A DNA stretch of 64,000 nucleotides from Poriferisodalis sp965226645 (GTDB lineage Bacteria; Actinomycetota; Acidimicrobiia; Acidimicrobiales; Poriferisodalaceae). Position numbers and translations under genes: made by a program. The stretch is taken from assembly GCA_965226645.1 (NCBI GenBank), contig CBDDDL010000004.1:248001-312000 (forward strand). The letters run 5' to 3'. Shown in pieces: positions 59,891 to 64,000 of the stretch (position 1 is the first letter of the stretch; every line of letters starts with the position of its first letter). The notes below the pieces were generated by a model. The model searched no databases and was not told where the DNA came from. It saw nothing but the letters and a program-made list of their open reading frames with translations.

Positions 59891-61698
59891 GTGGCCTCCC
59901 TCCGTGGCGGCTTGTGATCTGCCTCGGTGCCCTGCTTGCCACCCTGCTTGCCACCCTGCTTGGCGGCCTGGACCTGTCGCTTTTGAATGTTGGCCCACTC
60001 GTCTCGCAAGCCGACCGTGCGGTGGAACAACCTCGGTGTGCTGTCATCAGCGCAGAAGTAGCCGAGCCGTTCGAACTGCACGACCGCCCCAGGGGCGACG
60101 TCAGCGATTGCCGGTTCGGCCACGGCATCATCGACGACCTCACGCGATGCAAGGTGCACGTCGTCGAGCGGGTCTCCGGTGCGGTCGCCGGGCAGCTCAG
60201 CGTCGAAGAGCCGTTCGTAGATCGCAGCGGTGATCGGCACAGCGTGGTCGGCGCTAACCCAGTGGATCGTTGCCTTGACCTTGCGCCCGTCGGGGGCCTG
60301 CCCGCCGGATGTCTGCGGGTCATAGGTGCAGTGCACCTCGGTGACATTGCCGTCGTCGTCGATCACCGCATCGGTGCACCGAACGAGGTAGCCAGCCCGC
60401 AGCCGAACCTCCCGTCCAGGGGTCAACCGGAAGTACTTCGGCGGCGGGTCAAGCCGGAAATCGTCCTGTTCGATCCACAGCGTCCCGCTGAAGGGCACCT
60501 GCCTCGTGCCAGCCGACGGATCTTCTGGGTTGTTCACCGCGTCCCTATATTCGATGACCGGCGAGCCATCGCTTTCGGTCGGCCAGTTAGTGATGACGAG
60601 TTTGAGCGGGCGCAGAACGGCCATGCGTCGTGCCGCTGTGGCGTTGAGCTCCGTCCGCACAAATGACTCGAACAGTTCGGGAGCGTGCCGGCTGTTGGTG
60701 CGGGCGACGCCGATGAATGCACAGAACTCTCGGATCGCTGTGGGCGGATAGCCGCGCCGTCGCAGGGCCCGCAGCGTCGGCAGGCGGGGGTCGTCCCAGC
60801 CATTCACCTGCCCACCGTCAACGAGACGGCGCAGGATCCGCTTGGAGGTGACTGTGTGGGTCAGCTCCAGCCGGGCGAACTCGGTCTGGTAGGGCCGCTC
60901 ACCGGTGTGGCCGAGCTCATCGAGCGGCAGGTGCTCAAGGTACCAGTCGTACAGGGTCCGGTTGTCGAGAAACTCCAGCGTGCACAGCGAATGGGTGACG
61001 CCCTCGATGGCATCGCTCTGGCCGTGTGCCCAGTCGTAGGTGGGGTAGATGCACCAACGGTCACCGCTGCGGTAGTGATGCTCGTGGCGGATCCGGTACA
61101 TCACCGGGTCGCGCATCTGCATGTTCTCGTGTTGCATGTCGATGCGAGCACGCAGGACCCGGCTGCCATCGGGATGCCGGCCTGCCGCCATCTCCCGGAA
61201 CAGGCGCAAGTTGTCTTCGATCGGCCGGTCGCGGTAAGGGCCTTCGGTGCCGGGGCGGCCGAAACCCCCGCGTCCGGCCGAGATGGCCTCTGCGTCCTGA
61301 TCGTCGACGTACGCCAGCCCCCGCTCGATCAGCAGCTCGGCCCAGGAATACAGCTGCTCGAAGTAGTCAGAGGCGTAGCGGATCTCGTCTGGTTCGAAGC
61401 CGAGCCAGGCCAGATCTTTGACCATCGCATCGACGTACTCAGGGCTTTCGGTGGCGGGGTTCGTGTCGTCGAAACGCAAGAAGCAGCGTCCGCCGAACTC
61501 GGAGGCAACGGTGAAGTCGAGACAGATTGCTTTGGCATGTCCGATGTGGAGGTACCCGTTGGGCTCGGGGGGAAAGCGGGTCTGGACCCGTCCGGCGAAC
61601 CGGTCGCGAGCGAGGTCCGCCTCGACAAGATCCCGAATGAAGTCGTGTCCGCTGCCCTCGCCTGATGAAGGTTTCGAAGCGGCAGAGCGGGAAGACAC
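59887..61698 (-). CDS. glnS: Glutaminyl-tRNA synthetase
   Basis: A 603-residue class I synthetase that charges tRNA-Gln directly. HIGH is at 51-54 in FPPEPNGYLHIGHAKAI, the glutamine site in LRFDDTNPATESPEY, and KMSKS reads VTSKR in LTHTVTSKRILRRL. The C-terminal anticodon barrels are present (FRLDPPPKYFRL). The tail ends in a KQGG repeat from a 12-base repeat at 59930-59965, then a basic end. Most actinobacteria lack GlnRS and use GatCAB, so this gene probably came by transfer. GlnRS rather than GluRS is indicated by the EPNGYLHIGH and FDDTNP forms. Confidence 0.93.
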   Translation of the reverse strand: MSSRSAASKPSSGEGSGHDFIRDLVEADLARDRFAGRVQTRFPPEPNGYLHIGHAKAICLDFTVASEFGGRCFLRFDDTNPATESPEYVDAMVKDLAWLGFEPDEIRYASDYFEQLYSWAELLIERGLAYVDDQDAEAISAGRGGFGRPGTEGPYRDRPIEDNLRLFREMAAGRHPDGSRVLRARIDMQHENMQMRDPVMYRIRHEHHYRSGDRWCIYPTYDWAHGQSDAIEGVTHSLCTLEFLDNRTLYDWYLEHLPLDELGHTGERPYQTEFARLELTHTVTSKRILRRLVDGGQVNGWDDPRLPTLRALRRRGYPPTAIREFCAFIGVARTNSRHAPELFESFVRTELNATAARRMAVLRPLKLVITNWPTESDGSPVIEYRDAVNNPEDPSAGTRQVPFSGTLWIEQDDFRLDPPPKYFRLTPGREVRLRAGYLVRCTDAVIDDDGNVTEVHCTYDPQTSGGQAPDGRKVKATIHWVSADHAVPITAAIYERLFDAELPGDRTGDPLDDVHLASREVVDDAVAEPAIADVAPGAVVQFERLGYFCADDSTPRLFHRTVGLRDEWANIQKRQVQAAKQGGKQGGKQGTEADHKPPRREAT

Positions 61699-61704
61699 AG
61701 CTCC

Positions 61705-62601
61705 TCAGGCGGCGACGGTGACGTGCGGTGGAGGCCAGACGCCCGCAACGACGCCGGTCTCGACCAGGTAGCCGGTGATGCTCTCGAGGCGCCCGAGCAA
61801 GGCCTCGAATTCGTCCGCGCTCAGGGCATCGGCTGCTGCGGACGACAGGCGGTCCGTGTCGTGCTCCACGGCTTTGCGGGCGGCATTGCCTTCGGGGGTC
61901 TGCTCGCCGTCCGGGGTGATCCAGCCGCGATCGATGAGCCGCTGGCAGGCGGCGTCCCATTCGTCGGCGTTCCAGCCACGGATCTTCTGGATGGTGGCGC
62001 CGTTTCCGTGGCCGCCCGTGGTCATCATCACGTGGCATTCGACTGGGTCCAGGTCGCCGGCTGCGAGCGCGATGTTGTGGCCGTCGAAGCGGAACTCGCG
62101 CAGCAGCGTGCAGCCGTGCCACAGATCCATGACGTCGCCCCCGGCATCACGGCCGGGCCAAGGCTCGCCCGCCCATGCCGCATACAGCGGCCGGGCACCG
62201 ATTGGCAGCCGGTCCGCGAAGCTGCGCAAGGCCGCTGCAGCACCAGAGATGTCGTCCGGGTATGGATAGTCGCCCAAGGCCCGCAGCATGGCCGCCGTGG
62301 TCAGCTCGAGCTGGCGGGCACGTACCGCGTCGGGCGCCATGATGTCCCAGCACGTCGGCATCGCCCGTTCCACCATCCGGGGAGCGAAGTTGTAGAACAC
62401 CGCCGTCACCGTCGGTGCGCTGACGGTGCCCATCGGGGCCGAGCGGTATGCGAAGTAGGCGTGCCACCAGCCCTTGAAGCCGTCGTCGTTGAACCCGTAG
62501 ATCTCCGGGGAGTAATAGGCCACCGTGTGGATCGGCTCGACCGTGCGGCCCAGCCGCCGGATCGGGCTGCGGCGGTCCTCAGTGCGGGGAATCTCGCCCA
62601 T
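61705..62601 (-). CDS. SCO6745-like family protein, helix-rich
   Basis: A 298-residue soluble protein. The N-terminal segment LGRTVEPIHTVAYYSPE, then FYNFAPRMVERAMPTCWDI, and a later winged-helix-like part (GNGATIQKIRGWNADEWDAACQRL) match the SCO6745 family, which is common in actinobacteria and has no known reaction. The ATG at 62601 follows AGGAG by six bases. It lies just upstream of glnS on the same strand (six bases between them). A role in a catabolic or secondary pathway is only a guess. Confidence 0.8.
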   Translation of the reverse strand: MGEIPRTEDRRSPIRRLGRTVEPIHTVAYYSPEIYGFNDDGFKGWWHAYFAYRSAPMGTVSAPTVTAVFYNFAPRMVERAMPTCWDIMAPDAVRARQLELTTAAMLRALGDYPYPDDISGAAAALRSFADRLPIGARPLYAAWAGEPWPGRDAGGDVMDLWHGCTLLREFRFDGHNIALAAGDLDPVECHVMMTTGGHGNGATIQKIRGWNADEWDAACQRLIDRGWITPDGEQTPEGNAARKAVEHDTDRLSSAAADALSADEFEALLGRLESITGYLVETGVVAGVWPPPHVTVAA

Positions 62602-62669
62602 CTGCGCTCCTGATCTCTGTGCGCTCGTGTGTGTCGTTCGAATGATTCGCGTGTCTATAGGGCCGTGGG

Positions 62670-63146
62670 TCAGTTCAGCAAGGCCGCTGCAGCGCGCTGC
62701 TTGTCGAGGCCACGCCGAAAGTCGTCCTTGGTGATCGTGCGCTCCATCTCGAGGCTCGAGTTGAAGATCTCGTACACGACGCCCTCCACGGCAGTCATCG
62801 AGAGCAGGATGACCGCGCCGTTTGGTCCACCGCCTTCGATGTGCATTTCGTCGCCGCTGTTCGTCGAGAACGTGCCCGCAGGCCGCCGGTCCACTTCGAC
62901 GTCGGCGCAATCCGCTTCGTACATGATGTGTTCGCCCTCGACCACCAACGTGCGGGTCGGCCCCACATGGCGGTGAGGCACACACTTGGACAACGGGTCG
63001 AACTTCATGAGCATGTCCACCAGCTCATGACTGTCGTCGACGTCAAGGACGTTGTAGTAGAGCCCGTCGAAGCCCGGGAACGGGCGCCAAGCAACTGTCT
63101 CGGACAGCTGCGCTGGAGTGCGGTCAGCAAGGGAGGAGTCGTTCAC
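62670..63146 (-). CDS. Cupin domain protein (ChrR-like)
   Basis: A 158-residue single cupin. The first motif gives metal ligands in CVPHRHVGPTRTLVVEGE; the second strand set includes HIEGGGPNGAVILL. The spacing H-x-H, then E eleven residues later, then a late His suits a mononuclear metal site. Such small cupins include isomerases, dioxygenases and anti-sigma ChrR domains. GTG at 63146 is chosen because the open frame before it overlaps other features. No catalysis can be assigned. Confidence 0.82.
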   Translation of the reverse strand: MNDSSLADRTPAQLSETVAWRPFPGFDGLYYNVLDVDDSHELVDMLMKFDPLSKCVPHRHVGPTRTLVVEGEHIMYEADCADVEVDRRPAGTFSTNSGDEMHIEGGGPNGAVILLSMTAVEGVVYEIFNSSLEMERTITKDDFRRGLDKQRAAAALLN

Positions 63147-63283
63147 GTCAGGGCCTTTCGATCGGCGTGCTAGGACAGCTTGGGTTGGGCCGCTCGCGGT
63201 CGCCGCAATGGTATGGCGCCGCGGCCCTGACCGCAGTGCTGTACGCCATCCGCACACGGGTGCACGGAACTACGGTTTCGCCC

Positions 63284-63757
63284 ATGACTGTTCACCGAAT
63301 GCACCACGAAGCCACCGTCGAAATCACTGCAACGCCCGACGCCGTGTACGGATTGGTGTCGGACGTGCCGCGAATGGGGGAGTGGAGCCCCGAGAACGCC
63401 GGAGCAGATTGGACCAGCGGCACGCCAGGTGCCGAGGGCTCCACATTCGAAGGCCACAACCGCATCGGCGAGCGGGAATGGAGCGTGCCGTGCACGGTTA
63501 CCGCAGCTCAGCCCGGCGAGTGCTTCGAGTGGGTGACCCGCGCTGAGGATCCGGAAGGCCCGTATGTGCGCTGGACCTACCGAATGACGCCCAGCGCATC
63601 TGGCGGCACGTCGCTGACGGAGATCTGGGATATCGTGACCCTGCCGCCGACGTTGCGATCCCTGAGCTCAGAGCAGTTGGCGGCACGTGCCGATGTAGTC
63701 CGCGCCGGCATGGCCACAACCCTCGCTGCCATCAAGGCAGCCGCAGAGGGGTCGTAG
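63284..63757 (+). CDS. SRPBCC family protein
   Basis: A 157-residue helix-grip protein. The pattern HEATVEITATPDAVYGLVSDVPRMGEWSPEN near the N-terminus is the usual SRPBCC opening, followed by GREWSVPCTVTAAQPGECFEW and a strand-turn-strand core; the C-terminal helix is TTLAAIKAAAEG. It should bind a hydrophobic ligand. ATG at 63284 fits family length; a second ATG at 63299 is possible. It diverges from the cupin gene across a short gap. Confidence 0.85.
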   Translation: MTVHRMHHEATVEITATPDAVYGLVSDVPRMGEWSPENAGADWTSGTPGAEGSTFEGHNRIGEREWSVPCTVTAAQPGECFEWVTRAEDPEGPYVRWTYRMTPSASGGTSLTEIWDIVTLPPTLRSLSSEQLAARADVVRAGMATTLAAIKAAAEGS

Positions 63758-64000
63758 CTGCTGGCTGTGGGTCGCTGAAGTCGAATTCGCCTCCGGTGCA
63801 CGAGTCGAGTGCGTTGTCGAGCGCGCGTTGCTCGACCGAGTCCACCGCTAGATCCCAACGTGACTTAACTGCGACCCAATCAGCCGCGTATTGGCACTGA
63901 TAGGAGCCTTCGGGGGGCCACCACTGCGCAGGATCCCGAGCGCTCTTGCTGCGGTTGGATGACGCCGTGACGGCGATGAGCGAGCGCGGATCGTCGAAAT
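63732..64000 (-). CDS. DUF1524-like HNH family protein, C-terminal part (runs off the window)
   Basis: Read on the minus strand from base 63998 the frame is open to a TGA at 63734-63732. The peptide begins FDDPRSLIAVTASSNRSKSARDP, with AQWWPPEGSYQCQYAADWVAV and KSRWDLAVDSVEQRALDNAL. This is the C-terminal half of the secreted HNH group related to DUF1524/GmrSD nucleases, where S/N-x-SK-x-x-RDP and the WLPP-like motif follow the HNH core. The HNH and any signal peptide are beyond the window. The stop overlaps the SRPBCC gene by 26 bases. Confidence 0.7.
   Translation of the reverse strand, partial: FDDPRSLIAVTASSNRSKSARDPAQWWPPEGSYQCQYAADWVAVKSRWDLAVDSVEQRALDNALDSCTGGEFDFSDPQPAATTPLRLP

Overview
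This 64 kb window is high-GC chromosomal DNA from an actinobacterium. The markers are a WhiB regulator, an MtrA/MtrB/LpqB-like trio, a PimB-like mannosyltransferase, SepF, DUF3040 and DUF222/HNH (13E12) proteins, and a Bpa/PafE proteasome activator. The overall gene mix resembles Acidimicrobiia (Ilumatobacter-like), but that placement is inference from gene content, not a database result. About 60 genes are packed densely, many with 1-26 nt overlaps and GTG starts.

Layout. 1-4.3 kb: the end of a histidine phosphatase gene, RNase P RNA (minus strand), a small membrane protein, WhiB, an anthranilate phosphoribosyltransferase-like gene and a Ser/Thr kinase. 4.4-8.7 kb: queG, a PimB-like glycosyltransferase, an SRPBCC protein and an AlaC-like aminotransferase. 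8.7-14.9 kb: glycerol kinase, then potassium uptake (trkA and two tandem trkH genes). 14.8-18.1 kb (minus): mtrA-mtrB-lpqB-like two-component locus. 18.1-20.7 kb: NUDIX, DNA polymerase IV, DUF3040. 20.8-25.4 kb (minus): moxR, DUF58, transglutaminase. 25.5-27.1 kb: small membrane protein, HNH nuclease, lipoate ligase-like protein.

27.1-44.7 kb is the division and cell wall (dcw) cluster: mraZ-rsmH-ftsL-ftsI-murE-mraY-murD-ftsW-murG-murC-murB-ftsQ-ftsZ-pgeF-yggS-sepF-yggT, then an unrecognised acidic protein where DivIVA normally lies. murF is absent from its usual place between murE and mraY. The genes make lipid II from UDP-MurNAc peptides, flip or polymerise it, and assemble the Z ring. A clear MraZ-box promoter precedes mraZ.

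44.7-54.1 kb: ileS (minus), a DksA/TraR-like protein with a decayed zinc finger, lspA, rluD, an Rrf2 regulator (minus), an alkaline-phosphatase-superfamily hydrolase, bpa, an unknown gene and a nitroreductase-like protein. 54.3-57 kb: a DUF35 protein with a thiolase (probably acyl-CoA metabolism) and an LLM F420-type oxidoreductase (minus). 57-64 kb is more accessory: direct repeats, a broken DUF222/HNH gene, an SDR overlapping glnS (unusual in Actinobacteria), an SCO6745-like protein, a cupin, another SRPBCC protein and the end of a DUF1524-like HNH gene.

The most interesting non-coding signals are three 29-bp-spaced repeats upstream of mtrA, a tandem duplication of the DUF58 translation start, a dispersed element found at three loci, and a long nested hairpin at 56 kb. 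No complete, clearly novel defence or mobile system was found.
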